In this document: in pieces, positions 21,753-32,864 of the stretch
How positions within the stretch are numbered: the stretch's first letter is position 1
Layout of the letters: each line of letters opens with the position of its first letter
DNA from: Aplectana chamaeleonis
Taxonomy: Eukaryota > Nematoda > Chromadorea > Rhabditida > Cosmocercidae
Reading direction: 5' to 3'
Assembly (NCBI GenBank): GCA_029168955.1
Contig: JAPDOI010000950.1
Span: 1 to 64,000, forward strand
Length of the DNA: 64,000 bases
Notes under the pieces: model-generated
The model's database searches: none
What the model was told of the DNA's origin: nothing
What the model saw: only the letters and a program-made list of their open reading frames with translations
Made by a program: the position numbers and the translations under genes

Positions 21753-22940
21753 CTCTTCTTCTTCATTAGCGTTTGTCCCGCTTGATTGCAGGGTCCGCAT
21801 AGATGGTTCGTTGGCGCCACTTTTTTCGATCGTGCGCCTGATCGGGATGTATACTAGCAGCCCTCAGATCGTTGTGCAACGCGTCCAGCCACTGCTGCTT
21901 CGGGCGTCCTTTTAGTCTCCTGCCCTGGACTTCTGAATCAAGAGCGATCTTTCGAACGGAATCGTCTTTACCACGTAGAACATGACCACACCATCTCAAT
22001 CTTGATTCACGGAGCTTTTCAGCAATAGTAGCAACACCAAATCGTTTTCGGATGTCTTCATTGGAAACATGATCGAGAAGCGTAATACCTGCGCTCCATC
22101 GCAGCATTTTTGTTTCCCTGACCCTCGACGACGTTCTGCCTCCTTGGTCACGCAGCGCCATAGAGGGCAACAGGTCGTATTACAGACCTGTACACTTTGA
22201 ACTTCAGGTGATCAGAAATCCTATTATCGCATAAGACGCCGGTTGTTGAGCACCATTTAGACCAAGCAGCATTGATACGGGCAGTTACCTCATGAACAAT
22301 GCCGCCGTCAGCAGTTGTTGTCGATTCAAGACACGTCCGTAAGCGGTAGATTCGTGCAATTTCTACAAACAACCGGCTTCGTGACTGCATCCATAACAAT
22401 GACAAACAATAGTGGAGATAGGGCCGAGCCTTGGTGCACACCCACTAAAATCGGAAATTCTTATGTCGTGCCAGCGGCTTCTTGCGTCGCTGTAGAGAAC
22501 TCTCACCCACTCAACGAAATTTCAGGCACAGAATGTACTCGCAGGGCATACCAGATAACCTCATGCGGAACACGATCGAAGGCCTTCTCCAAATCGATGA
22601 AAGCGAGATGAAGCAATTTCTTCTTCTCGCGATGTTTCTCAGCCAGGAGTCTTGCGGCGTGTAAGACATTGATAGTGCAACGCGAGGAAACGAATCCACA
22701 CTGGCTATTGGATAGTTTCACGAATTCTCGAATGCGACTATCGATGAATCGCTTGAATATTTTCATGCTCTGAGAGAGTAGGCGTATGGGTCGGTAATTG
22801 ACACAGTTGGCAGGTCTGCCTTTCCTTTTCCAGATTGGAATAGTGTGTTCTGTTGCCAGTCCGCCGGGGTTTTCATATTTGTGACGACCTGGCTAAAGAA
22901 GTGTGTCAGCTAGACTGCTGAACTCCATTCTTTTTATTTG
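21753..22940 (-). mobile_element. 5'-truncated LINE with target duplication, inserted in repeat copy 2
   Basis: Minus-strand LINE whose 3' tail is (GAA)n-like at 21753-21766. It is flanked by GTCTGTGCAT at 21743-21752 and GTCGGTGCAT at 22941-22950 (9 of 10 identical), a convincing target duplication. Coding matches in order: LVKLSNSQCGF-type start (about 22720), FIDLEKAFDRVPHEVIWYAL (about 22595), TADGGIVHEVTARINAAWSK (about 22300), LCDNRISDHLK and VIRPVALYGA, then ETKMLRWSAG and the C-terminal basic region ending ADPAIKRDKR at 21766. The F/YADD block is deleted. Probably an RTE-like clade; exact clade not certain. Confidence 0.8.
21766..22766 (-). pseudogene. RT and C-terminal domain of the inserted LINE (frameshifted)
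   Basis: Three frames carry the protein: 22766-22503 (palm region with KAFDRVPHEVIWYALR), 22441-22148 (post-palm region) and 22170-21766 (C-terminal domain with NEDIRKRFGVATIAEKL, RLRWCGHVLRGKDDSVRK and GRPKQQWLDALHNDLR). About 120 residues containing the catalytic Asp pair are missing between the first two frames. The same family is represented by the fragment at 28098-28300. Confidence 0.75.
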
Positions 22941-23245
22941 TCGGTGCATAGTTTGGAAAATGTACCTTCACCCAAACTTTGTTCAGGGGAGAGGATAGTT
23001 TTGGGCGCTGAACACTATTATGAGGTTCGATTCCGGATTTTCCAAAAACTAGTGAGCGTTTTGGAAGGTACAGCAGATACCGAAACCTGGCGAAAAACGC
23101 CTTCAGCTATTTTAGTTTATTTTAGTTTTATTTTATTTTAGGCAGCTGCGAAGACCACATTCGGATTCCACGTCACAAGCGGTTCTGGAAAAATAGTCTG
23201 TATCAGCAATGGCCAGACTGACTAATAGTAGTTCCCTTGTGAGTC
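22941..23245 (+). repeat. Long dispersed repeat, copy 2 right part
   Basis: Resumes the match to 11250-11535: GGGCGCTGAACACTA, TTTTCCAAAAACTA, GCAGCTGCGAAGACCACA and CTGACTAATAGTA. A small T-rich expansion (TTTTAGTTTTATTTTATTTT) lies at 23120-23142. Confidence 0.75.
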
Positions 23246-23490
23246 AAAACGAATTGACCTATATTACTCGTCTTCATATGGCTTGTTGTCTTCACCGGTC
23301 TCGTGCGAAAATGGCTCAACCGCGGACTCGTACGAACCAATAGTTGATCCCATACACGTTTAAAACCCCTTTCATAACAGGTCGCTTCGACTAGTCGCTG
23401 CACGGCCAACAGTTACAAAAACCCACCGCGGCTACAGATCCTGCGCTGAGTCGCGACAGGTTGGAACAGGCGGCAGCTTCGGTCGCGACC
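23240..23490 (-). repeat. Dispersed repeat, inverted copy of 12740-12992
   Basis: The reverse complement matches 12740-12992 over about 250 bp. A related word set (GGTCGCTTCGACCAGCTATGA) appears again at 24155-24180. Confidence 0.75.
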
Positions 23491-24845
23491 GCCTAACGAT
23501 TCAGGTATTTCAAAAGTGGTCGAAGTGACCTGTTTGATTTTGATAAGCTGCTTTGACTAGTCGCGTCGCTTCCATGATGGCCGCGATTTGTCTATTGGAG
23601 CGACTGGGCCTTGATGCTTCGTCGAGACGTAGGGTATTCGGGTCAAAATTGCGGTCCTCACACGCTTTTGGCCGGCGTGAATTTTTAGTGAGTTCTCACA
23701 ATTACATGATAACAATCCTTTTTGTCTTTTTCGTCTACCCTGTTTTTCTGACTTCTAAGCTATCTTACTAACCATGACTTTCCAATTACTGACCGTGATC
23801 GAGAGAGATGAAAAATTTCGAGGTTTATATTAAAAGGTGATTCTAAAGTTGTTTATATCACTTGAGCTTTCTGTTCAAGTATCCTTCTTAGGTTAGAGCT
23901 ATTTGATTTGCTCCATATACAAAAAGTCTAATACCATATCATTAAGTTACAGCCGTTTTGCGACTTATTCCCTGCAACCCTATTAATCCGTGCCAGCAAA
24001 GAGAACAACCTCGCGGTGTTTTCCTCAAATTTCATCCCGTTTCACGCGTCCTCGTGAGCTATTTCGAATCGCTCGACGATTTGAAACCGCCATAGGAAGC
24101 GATTCCGAATCGCTTCGTCTAGCGCGCTGAGGTCGCAGCAGTATCATTGGTCGCTTCGACCAGCTATGAAGTGGTCGTTCCTGGTTACCTGAGAAATAAA
24201 AAGGCGACAGCGAAATGGTGTCCGCTCCTTTTTTTGCCATAGTTATGCGGGAAAATGCGAACAGCAGGGGAATGAAGATCACATTTGGTCTCATGAGGGA
24301 GGCCAGTAAACCTATGTTCCGAAGTTCCGGTAATTTGTTCTAACTATAAGATGCCATGGCTGGCTGGCACGGCCAAATCTTGCATCGTTGGCTATGTATG
24401 CCAATCTGTCCTCATACTTTTTTATGACCACGTGGTAAATTTGAAGTTTTCCACCAGTCCGCGATATAGAATTTGTTTTACTTGGGGTGAGCCAGCATGG
24501 TATCGTGCTTGGGTTACCCGTATTTTACTCTTGTTGTTTCTATTCAAATTTTATTGTTAGCGCGCCATGCGGGCATATTGAAGAAAATGAATAAATTCTA
24601 TTTGTGTTGTGCCGACTTGGAAGCATTGTGAAATGATTACCTCAGCAGGACCAACCTTCACAAACATCAAAACGGTCCAAAGTCGGAAAAGGCTCTCAAG
24701 AAACGTCTACGGAAATATGAAATGTGGATAGCATGAATAATCAGGTATACGTATAGGTTTTTGAACACCTGCACTAACAGTGAACAAGACCTCGAAGGTC
24801 TAGGTTGGAGAGGGACATCTCTGTAAACTAGGATACTGATATATC
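23491..24845. other. Spacer, no gene seen
   Basis: Several short GTCGCTTCGAC words tie parts of it to the 23240-23490 repeat. No gene is supported. Confidence 0.4.
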
Positions 24846-24848
24846 GTC

Positions 24849-24986
24849 AATCACTGGTCGAGCAATCGCCGCGTCGAACACACGTGGCACGCACGCAAGC
24901 GAGGAGGTAATGAATGATAGGATCATTACCTCCTCGCTTCCGTGCGTGCCACGTGTGTTCGACGCGGTGATCTCCCGACCAGTGAT
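24849..24986. mobile_element. Near-perfect palindrome (foldback element)
   Basis: Arms 24849-24916 and 24920-24986 pair almost fully through GCGTCGAACACACGTGGCAC, GCACGCAAGCGAGGAGG and TAATGA with a tiny central loop around GATAG. The same open frame therefore appears on both strands; it is a shadow of the symmetry, not a gene. Confidence 0.85.
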
Positions 24987-26100
24987 CGTTCGTACAATGA
25001 AACTCACTGTGTCATTCATGAGGTGTGCGCATACTGGCCACCCAGCAGGGATCAGCACCAGTTACGATTATTACAAGGAGGGTGTCGTAGAAGTCCCCGA
25101 TAGACCAAAGGGGGGGGGGTTGTATCGAGGACGGGAAAAAATTCTAAGGGAATGCGTTATTATTGGTGACCAAATTCACTAAAAAGCTCAAAATGACTGA
25201 GCTTGAACAAGCTGTTCCCGGAAGTTAAGGCTCATCTTACATGTTAGGTCTGTTAGCGGCATTAAACGTGAGCTTCTGGAATGCTAAAACGCGAGTGTTA
25301 AGAGAATTACTACTTCAAGAGCCCTCCTGGCTTTTAAAGATAATACATCCAGTCCTGCTTGGAACATACAAGAGCGCTCAAGAAACGATTTTGAGAACAA
25401 CTAGAGTCACCTTCAGGGCTCACCTTGCCGGGCACCAATCTCGCGAAAAATTGAGATTTCAGCAAAACCCGAAGTGAGCTTAATTTTTGATACAGGATAG
25501 AAACAAACTCTCTCAACTGAAAGGTGAGGGTCCGAAGTCAAAAACTGGCCGAAATTCTCAATGTGATTGCATTCTGGAAGCCAACGACTTTTTTCACAAC
25601 TAATCTGAGCGTGGATGAATAAATTATGACACGACATGTGGATGTAGGGGGAGGGGTAGTAATACACAGGTCCGGCAATGGGGGGAGGGTAGTAACTTCT
25701 GGGACATTGTCGCAACGTAGTGCTGGAACCTGTGACATAGGCCTATTTATGATGAACTCACGAGAAGAAAAATTGTAGATACACTAAGTGAGAAGATGAG
25801 AACCACTGACGATATCATTACTGCGTGAAATGGTTTGATCCAGTAAGGCCTGAAACTTGAGATGATCATCAAAGCAAACATTCGAAGTCTTATCGGAAGG
25901 AAATTCCAATCCGCAGTTGTGTCAGTATCTCTGGTGCAACACGTAATACGATGATGATCGTGCTGGGACAGGGAATTAACGTTGCCGGGACCTTATGATC
26001 CCACCGCGATTGTCATCGTGTTGTGTGCTGCAACAGCGGTTGCCTTCACCTACGAATAGGAATTTCGTTGCGATAGGGACAGTACTTTTGTGGCATAGTT
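24987..26100. other. Spacer, no gene seen
   Basis: Contains a G9 run at 25112-25120 and a short minus C-rich block at 25650-25690. No gene is supported. Confidence 0.4.
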
Positions 26101-26123
26101 TTTCATTTTTCAAGAAGACCTAC

Positions 26124-26275
26124 CTGAGAAACAGCAAAACTCGGTGAACGATAAAACATACGAGAAATGAGCTGGTCAGCAGTCGCATCACATATTCGGT
26201 AAACAAAAGGGAAAGCATGACGATTCGGGTGGGCAGGAAAATATGGCCCAATTTTACACCAATGAAGTAGAAACG
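26124..26275 (-). other. Candidate internal exon (unconfirmed)
   Basis: On the minus strand a 152-nt segment lies between a consensus nematode acceptor (GCTCATTTCAG) and a good donor (CAG then GTAGGT). Two frames are open. One is hydrophobic with two possible membrane segments (IVMLSLLFTEYVMRLL and SSFLVCFIVHRVLLFL); the other contains HPNRHAFPFVYRICDATADQ. I recognise neither and found no neighbouring exon in phase. It may be chance. Confidence 0.2.
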
Positions 26276-27118
26276 CTGAAATGAGCAACAACTGCTTTAG
26301 CTGGATTCGCTCTGAATATCTTGCCCTCTCAACTGAGAAAAGGAAAGGGGGTCACAGTTTCGGTGGCTTCTGCCATAAAGGTGCCCATCAACTAGAGCGC
26401 AACTATTTCTCAGGCGCAGTTGCAGAACACCGACAACACCAGAATGTCAGTACGATTCAGAGTTCACTGCTCAGTTTGTCAGAACGTCTTTTGCAGCCCA
26501 GACGAGTGGACAACCGCCGAAATTCTGTGGTTGGGCTTCTAGTCTGCGGAAGACAGGTTCATGGATGATGTTCACCTAGCCAACCCATGCCCAGCCACAT
26601 CGCGAGAAGTCGCCCTGGCTCACTTTAGACCTCAAAACGCTGACCACCGTTATTAAGGAGAGTAGTGTCTACATAAATCCTTCCCAAGATCCTAAGCGGT
26701 TATTCCTGTGTGAAACCAGGATCCTGAGCCTGGCCTCCGAACAAGCGGGATGTGGACGGCCACAGTACGCTTTCGGATTTGTGGTTCTGCGCGAAACCCG
26801 TAGTAGGCGTCTGGCCGATGTCTGTTCCCAACCTTATTTTTGCATAGTTGGTATAACACGAAACACGGGACGTTTTGTCAACTATACACCCCTAGATTGG
26901 TTTGCCACATCAAGCGCGCCGTGTATCAACTGATACACCAAAAGGGTTTGCCCCTAGATTCTTTGCGCTCAGGTCTGTTACACAGATTGGAAGGCTTAAC
27001 TCTTCTTCTACTTAACAACGATTGCTGATACTAAAAATTCGCTCTCTTCGAAATTGATATGGAAATTTAAGAAGAGAATCGGTTGGGAGAATAATGATAC
27101 CAACAAAGCGAACATGAT
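26276..27118. other. Spacer, no gene seen
   Basis: No domain, tandem repeat or inverted end recognised. Confidence 0.4.
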
Positions 27119-27687
27119 CTAGCTACCGACCGTCAATTCCGCTCCCATATCTTGCCATTGCGCTCGCCACCTTGCCAGCTGCCAGCATGCCAGCTTGCCA
27201 TCTTGCTTTTCGCAAAACTCCTGTAGGTATCGTAAGTGCGTGGATGAGCCTGATCTTGCATAATCGTTTTTGAATCCTACTTGTTTTAATAACTGTCCTT
27301 CGTTTTGCGCTCTGCCGATCCTACTGGGAATGATGCAAGTGGATAGCTTGTAGGCGACTTGCAGCATTCGGATAGCTCAATAGTTGCCACGGTCGTGTAC
27401 GTTTTTGTGTTTGTACAGCAACACAGTTTTGCTAGACTTCCATTAAGATGGTGCCTTGCGTTTCGACTGGTAACGATGAAGAGCCGTGCAAACATAAAAA
27501 CCAGAGCTGTTAGAAGGTTCTCCCGATGTTCGGGTTTGGTTATATCTAGCCCGGGTTTCGCACGACTTTTCTTCAACACGATGGCACGCTGGATCTCGAA
27601 AGGGAGAATGGGTGGAACAACATAGTCGTTCTGCCTCAGAGAGTATAAAGATAAATGGACGCGGATGTCAAAGAATAACAATGTCAT
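27119..27687 (-). pseudogene. RTE-1-type LINE fragment (EN-RT junction to palm)
   Basis: The frame from 27687 has VPPILPFEIQRAI, KSRAKPGLDITKPEH and LVFMFARLF, the RTE-1 region just before the RT. A second frame continues with AYKLSTCIIPSRIGRAQNEG and LKQVGF and then jumps to WRAQWQDMGAELTVG, close to the end of the palm. The skipped part coincides with a small CCAGCTTG-type repeat near 27170-27205. Dead, with an internal deletion. Confidence 0.75.
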
Positions 27688-28097
27688 TGCTCTTGAATAA
27701 CAATGTCATTGCTCAAGTGCAGTGACTGCGCAGTAATGGAGTCGATTTGCGGTCAAACTTGATCTTGCATTTGCAGAGTTGCTAGGGACTTTGCGAATGC
27801 TTTTGGCTTCGGTACCTTCGGCCATGTTTGCTGGTCTTCTCTCCCTCATGTCTTAATTCATATAATAATTTCTTTGCATTGCTTTGCGGGAAGGATAGAG
27901 CTCTTGCAACTCTAAGCTTTCTACTTTCACAGCCATGTTGTGTGGTTATTGGCAAATCGTTTTGCTCTCATTGATGCTTTTGACAACTTTATCCACCCAG
28001 CAATTAGTCAGAGCTGAAAAGATGTCCCAATAGAGGATGAATCTCGGACTTCTTTTCTTAAGGTCCGCTACTTCTCCCTTTCGCTATGGAAAAGTGC
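27688..28097. other. Spacer, no gene seen
   Basis: A near-duplication of AATAACAATGTCATTGCT at 27674-27713; otherwise featureless. Confidence 0.4.
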
Positions 28098-28300
28098 CGC
28101 GTGGTTGAAATGGCGGTCAACGACTGAAGTGCTATGCAACGAAAGGATGCCCAATCGTCTAAAATTGTCGTACCGAAATGTCGTTTGGCCTGTTGTTCTG
28201 TATGCAGCAGAGTGCTGGCCTGCCACCAAAAAGGCAGAGCGAAGGCTCGGTGTAATGGAGAGAAAAATGCTACGCTGGACAGCGGGGTTGTGTGTGCAGA
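28098..28300 (+). pseudogene. LINE C-terminal fragment (same family as 21753-22940)
   Basis: Encodes AWLKWRSTTEVLCNERM, NVVWPVVLYAAECWPATK and ERRLGVMERKMLRWTAG, which is the post-palm region of the RTE-like LINE inserted at 21753-22940. Truncated at both ends within the coding region. Confidence 0.75.
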
Positions 28301-28868
28301 TCGCCATAGTGACTTCATGCTTCAGATAGCCTCGCTCGACCCCAGACATTTTGTTATAGATATACAAAGGCAGTTTACCGGCCTATGCCGAAGACGAAAT
28401 AGAATTTTACACGCTACCCAATATCTCCTCTCAATACTTCCCCGTCATTTGAATGTAAACCTTACCCACAACTGTGCATGAGAGAGCTAGCCAATGTGTG
28501 AGTTGGTCTAGCAGAGCAGAAGCAAGTAGTCTAGCTCTGAATCCATCTGCATCTCAGGGCGAGCACCGACCGCTCCTCGTCCGCGAATAACCCTCTATGC
28601 GCAATCTAGGGACGCTACACGTAGCCTCGCGGCAAACCAAGAGTCGAGATCACTCTCATGAGAAAGATCTGGGGACTTCTGAAACAAAAGTTTAGTTTAC
28701 CTATTCTGCACAAGCCACTGTCGATTCAAAAGCTGGCGCGTTTTGAGCTGGATGATTTTTTCAAAAAACATACTATACGAAGCCTTCTAGAGCTTGCATG
28801 CATATACTGCACAAAAAGATCAGAAACTTGTTTCGATGCGAGAACCCTGTGAGCTACCCCCCCGCAGC
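28301..28868. other. Spacer, no gene seen
   Basis: No domain or repeat recognised. Confidence 0.4.
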
Positions 28869-29318
28869 TAAGGTTCCGTCCATACGTGGCGAGAGCGTGC
28901 GATTACGCAAAATTGATGGTCATCGTGAGCACACGATTCGCTAGCCACTCACAGGCGCTCCTTCTCGCGCGCCCTCGCTCGCTCGCTCTCGTACCACTTA
29001 CGCCAGCACCACGAAGCAAGCAAAAATTTTCAAACTTACTGCTTCATCGCTGAAGCAGGCGGCATTAAACTTATAGCAAAACTACCACCCTTGTTTTTCA
29101 TAGTCCCACCACGGAAATCGAAAACCGTTGGAAATTATCAGCTGTTGCGCCGACTCCAGCGAATGATCACCCGATCAAACGTTTTCAATCGAATCAACGC
29201 GAGGTAGGGGGTGTTTGCCGATGTTAATTCGCGGGTACGGGCTGCTACAAGGTTGAGGAGCGTTGAGAGACGCACAACTGCGGGAACGCTCGCTTTCGCC
29301 ACGTATGGACGCTGCCTA
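28869..29318. mobile_element. Harbinger-type MITE with TAA target duplication
   Basis: The element 28872-29315 starts GGTTCCGTCCATACGTGGCG and ends (reversed) GGCAGCGTCCATACGTGGCG, and is flanked by TAA on both sides (28869-28871 and 29316-29318). A 3-bp TNA duplication and GG-starting ends are hallmarks of PIF/Harbinger MITEs. No transposase. The outer end GGYTCCGTCCATA is shared with the elements at 52036 and 56441. Confidence 0.75.
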
Positions 29319-29445
29319 ATGGGTATTGCATAACGGCCATCGCAGTCGGCAGGTTAGCGTTCAACATCCTCGTGCAGTAGGCAAAAATTATAAGCTAGAA
29401 TCAATTGACGACGACTGGAAGAGCAGTGCGGCCGTTCAGCGAGCG

Positions 29446-30426
29446 TTAAAGGCAGTGTTCACGATAATCTTCGATTTTGAGATTAATCGCTAAATCGATT
29501 GCTTGGCCTCCGAGTAGAACTGAATTGACGGAGAAACCGAGAAAAACGCACCAGAAGGGCACGAAATCCTTAAGTATCAGCCCGCTTCTTAAAGGCAGCA
29601 TGCACGCTCGCAAAAGTTGTTGAGATAAGTACATTAGTGGGGTCGTACGGGCTCTAGAAGAGCCCTCACGAAGTTGGAAGAGTTGAAAAGGAGTTAAAAT
29701 GATCGTATTTGAGCCGTATTGAGTCACAAAATCATCCTTTCTCCGCCCACCGATACGGGCTCCACCCCTCAATACAAATATTCAATGCTCGATTACGGTC
29801 ATTTTGGCTTATTTTTTACGCTTCTAATGTCGTAAGCGTTCCAGAAAGGCCGTACAAGTACATTAGCGTCGTTATCCCAACAAATTTGTCGCTAGCTCCG
29901 CTATTTCAGCCAATGCGGTAAAACTCGTCTACTTCTGGGCCAATATAGGAGAAATCGTTATATCTTCATTTCAGTCAATTTTTTTCCGTTTTTTCATTAT
30001 CTCTGAATATTAACAGCTTCAGACCTTCGATCCATTCCATAAAATATATATCATTTTTGAGCGTGTATGCTGCCTTTAAGTATCAATGGAACTGTTCGTT
30101 GTGACAATGAAATCTTTTGTGGACCCGTCTTTTGCAATCCTCCATTCTGTGTTGCTCCGTTCTTTCCTTCGGGCCCTAACTAATACTGTTTTGCCCGAAA
30201 TATTCTTCCAATTTCGATTAGTCCCATTTTTTACCGGTGACAACCACCGTGAACATGCTCATCCAACCGGACAACTAGTCCAGGCCATATAATAATGTCA
30301 CTGAAATGAGACGAATTAGTGCGTTTCTCGTCGTTTCTTCGTGATTTTGGTAGCACTTTGTTGCCAACGCATTGTTCTGAGTGAAAAACTTGAAAACGAG
30401 AATCATCGTGAACACTGGCTTTTTAA
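29446..30426. mobile_element. TTAA element, AGGCAGTGTTCACG ends, with a nested element
   Basis: Flanked by TTAA (29446-29449 and 30423-30426). Left end AGGCAGTGTTCACGATAA; right end, reversed, AGCCAGTGTTCACGATGA. Without the nested element (29589-30079) it is about 494 bp, the size of its relatives at 50480-51512 and 58072-59476 after their own inserts are removed. Shared internal words include GAACTGAATTGACG/GAACTAAAATGACG, AAAAACGCACCAGAA and TGACAATGAAATCTTTTGTG. Confidence 0.85.
29589..30079. mobile_element. Nested TTAA element, AGGCAGCATGCACGC ends
   Basis: 491 bp between TTAA at 29589-29592 and 30076-30079, inserted in a TTAA of the outer element. Left end AGGCAGCATGCACGCTCGCA; right end reversed AGGCAGCATACACGCTCAAA. 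The same TTAA is unoccupied at 58218-58221 in the third copy of the outer element. Confidence 0.85.
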
Positions 30427-31190
30427 CAGCTGAAGGCAGCCAGATTATTTCACGATATTCGTTTAGTTATCCTCTTCTGCATTACTAAGGCTAAATCTTC
30501 TGCATAATATAATGTTTTTGCAATTATTTCTGAATGTGGTAGCCATGTGTTGTTTTTTGAAATTCATTCTAAGAAGGGATTCTCTAGTTTTCGTTTTTCA
30601 TCTCTCAACTGTTGCCATTGATCGCTCATCACAGTGCAATTATTCCAGCTTGTAGTAGCCATCGGTGCCGCAGAGATTTAGCGGCTTTTTTCTTTAATGT
30701 GTGTTAATTTTGCATTTTTTTCGCGATTTCTCATAAATTTTGCGTAGTTATGTTAAAAACTCAGCGTCGCAATCACAAACTGTTCAGACACTGCGATGAC
30801 TCGGCATCAGATCCAGCGAGCTGTGAGCAATAATCATCGTGTGATTGAGACACGTGGTGGAACTGTTGCGGTGACAGCGTTATGCGCAGGGTTCGGCGCG
30901 GGTGTGGGAGCCCACAGGGGGGTCTGAGCTTCGGATAGGTGGAAGCGGGGGGTCTGATCTTTGTACGAATACCGATTGAACCAACGTGTTTGTGAGTAAC
31001 AACTATCAGGAGCACTTTTTCATTCACGTACATTTCAAATATAGGTTGCGATTTGACTGGAAGGCTGATTTAACTGACTTACGAGCCATGTAGTTCAATT
31101 AGAAAGTTTATGGTCAAGTAAAGGTCTTCTCAGAATAATATTCGAGAATCATGAATCCTCCATGTACTCAGATTCAATGCGCCATCGAAA
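30427..31190. other. Spacer, no gene seen
   Basis: 30895-30965 has a GGGGGGTCTGA duplication also found near 34250-34290. No gene. Confidence 0.4.
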
Positions 31191-31330
31191 GGCTTTGTTG
31201 CAGGAGCACGTGTTCCAAATAGCAGCACGTGCTGCAAAATTTTGTCGCAGGGGCACGTCCTGCAAAACTGAATTGCAGGGGCACGTGCTGCAAGGTAGTC
31301 TAGCGCTATTGCAGTAGCACACCGACACGC
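31191..31330. repeat. Short repeats of GCAGSNGCACGTGCTGCAA
   Basis: GCAGGAGCACGTG, AGCAGCACGTGCTGCAAAA, GCAGGGGCACGTCCTGCAAAA and GCAGGGGCACGTGCTGCAA occur in succession. GCAGCACGTGCTGC is a perfect 14-bp palindrome centred on CACGTG. Related words recur at 31575-31640. Confidence 0.6.
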
Positions 31331-31767
31331 GACGCGGCTAGCATACCGTCATACGACTCTGCCAGCTCACCGAGCTCCATTTGAGGCCGCCAGCGGTTGG
31401 ACGAAGCCTCCAGCAGCCGGGTATGTCAAGTACTGCAAGCTTAGGTAATTGAACCGGTGACGCTGCCGACCTCTTATTCCCGTCTCAAGAGTGCGTCGTA
31501 CGCTTTCCTTTTTTGGAAAATCGTTTCGTCATCGAGTTGAATGTGTATCATGCACGCATTGAACGTTTTATTTGTTGGCGCACGTCCTGTATTTTGAAGC
31601 ACAATAGGAGTACGTGCTCTTAGGGCAGCACGTTCCCAGAATGTGCTCGAAACCGCCTTGTATTCGAGTTGAATGCGTATTCCACACGCATTTAATGCGA
31701 TGTATGTTTGAGTACAAAGACCAAAGCAGTTTCACCACTGAATGCTGAATTATTTTTGCAAATGATT
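31331..31767. other. Spacer, no gene seen
   Basis: GTCATCGAGTTGAATGTGTAT near 31530 and GTATTCGAGTTGAATGCGTAT near 31660 suggest a diverged 130-bp duplication. No gene. Confidence 0.4.
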
Positions 31768-31993
31768 CCTATGAGTCATGAGAGTAGGATATTTGAGTCC
31801 AGCGTGGTCGATTCACCCTGTATACAATTTTTGCCATCTCAGATGAACGCTGAAGACCGCTACAGTACCCGGGATCACACCTTTCTCAGGTGTGGTCTCG
31901 TCGGAAGTCGCCAATTTTGAAGACTAGGTCCCATGAGAGTACGATATTTGAAACCAGAGTGGTTGATTTACCCTGGTTACTTTCTTCATCTCA
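31768..31993 (+). repeat. Tandem repeat of about 160 bp (plus orientation)
   Basis: One full unit and the start of a second: CATGAGAGTAGGATATTTGA, GTGGTCGATTCACCCTG, CATCTCAGATGAACGCTGAA, then CATGAGAGTACGATATTTGA again near 31932. Same family as 32865-33215 in opposite orientation. Confidence 0.7.
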
Positions 31994-32395
31994 GGCGCTA
32001 TTCATACTACTCAACGGCAGCCCGGTACGCGCATGCCGCGCTGGCGTGGCGTTTATGTATGAATGGCCCGACCCTCGCCCACACGGCACGAGCGTGACGC
32101 CCGCTCCGCCATGGCGGCAATTACCGTAACGGCTTTTTAACAATTTTCACTAGTAAATCATCATTACATTTGTTCGTTTTCTTGATAATTAATTCCATTA
32201 AAATCCTCTGCTATCGTGGTGGTGAACGCACTTACAGGATATGGTTGTTTGGTAAAGTGAGGCCCGCTTTTTTCCGCTCCGCCTGCGCCCGCTGGAGTAT
32301 TCATAGTCTCCGCAAGCGCGGCACGCGCGTCACGCGCTTGGAAAGTCTTCATACTCTAACGCCACGCGCTGGCGTTGAGTAGTATGAATAGCGCC
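31994..32395. mobile_element. MITE with GGCGCTATTCATACTACTCA ends
   Basis: 402 bp with inverted ends GGCGCTATTCATACTACTCA (20 of 20 identical) and GC-rich subterminal CGCGCTGGCGTGGCGTT-like blocks. It splits a unit of the neighbouring tandem repeat: left flank CATCTCA, right flank GGAGTAACGCCGAATACCGC, against an intact unit at 31840-31860. No clear target duplication. Confidence 0.8.
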
Positions 32396-32864
32396 TTGGA
32401 GTAACGCCGAATACCGCTCCATAGATAGCGGGAGACGATGAAAAAAAAAGGCGTCCACAAAGAAAAATTTGGTTTTAAAACTGCAGTAACATAAGTTCCA
32501 AATAAGGTACCGGGAGAAATCTTAGCTCTAAGAAACTGCGCTCTGAACCCTACCATTTAAGACTATCCGCATCCCTGGAGAAGACCCTCGAAGAAAGTTT
32601 TCCTGGGGTGGGTTCTGCAACATTTATCGCGTTTTCTCAGCACTTAGGTGTGGGTCCAGCTGTGGGCCCCCAGTGCATTTTAAAAAAGGATACACACCTC
32701 GTAAATTTTTTTCAAAGGCTTGCTCCCGGGGTGCGAGAAGTTTCAAACTATAGAGTATAAAGTCTAGTTTCCTAAAGCTAGGATGTTTCCATATATCTCG
32801 TTCAGCACTTGACTTATAACGTTACAAAAAAATTTAAGGACAGCCAGTTTTTCTCGTCTCTCGC
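32396..32864. other. Spacer, no gene seen
   Basis: The first 40 bases continue the split tandem-repeat unit; the remainder is unassigned. Confidence 0.4.

Noticed and set aside
31994..32395. TNA target duplication for the GGCGCTATTC MITE
   Set aside because: Flanks read TCA and TTG; they do not match well enough to claim.
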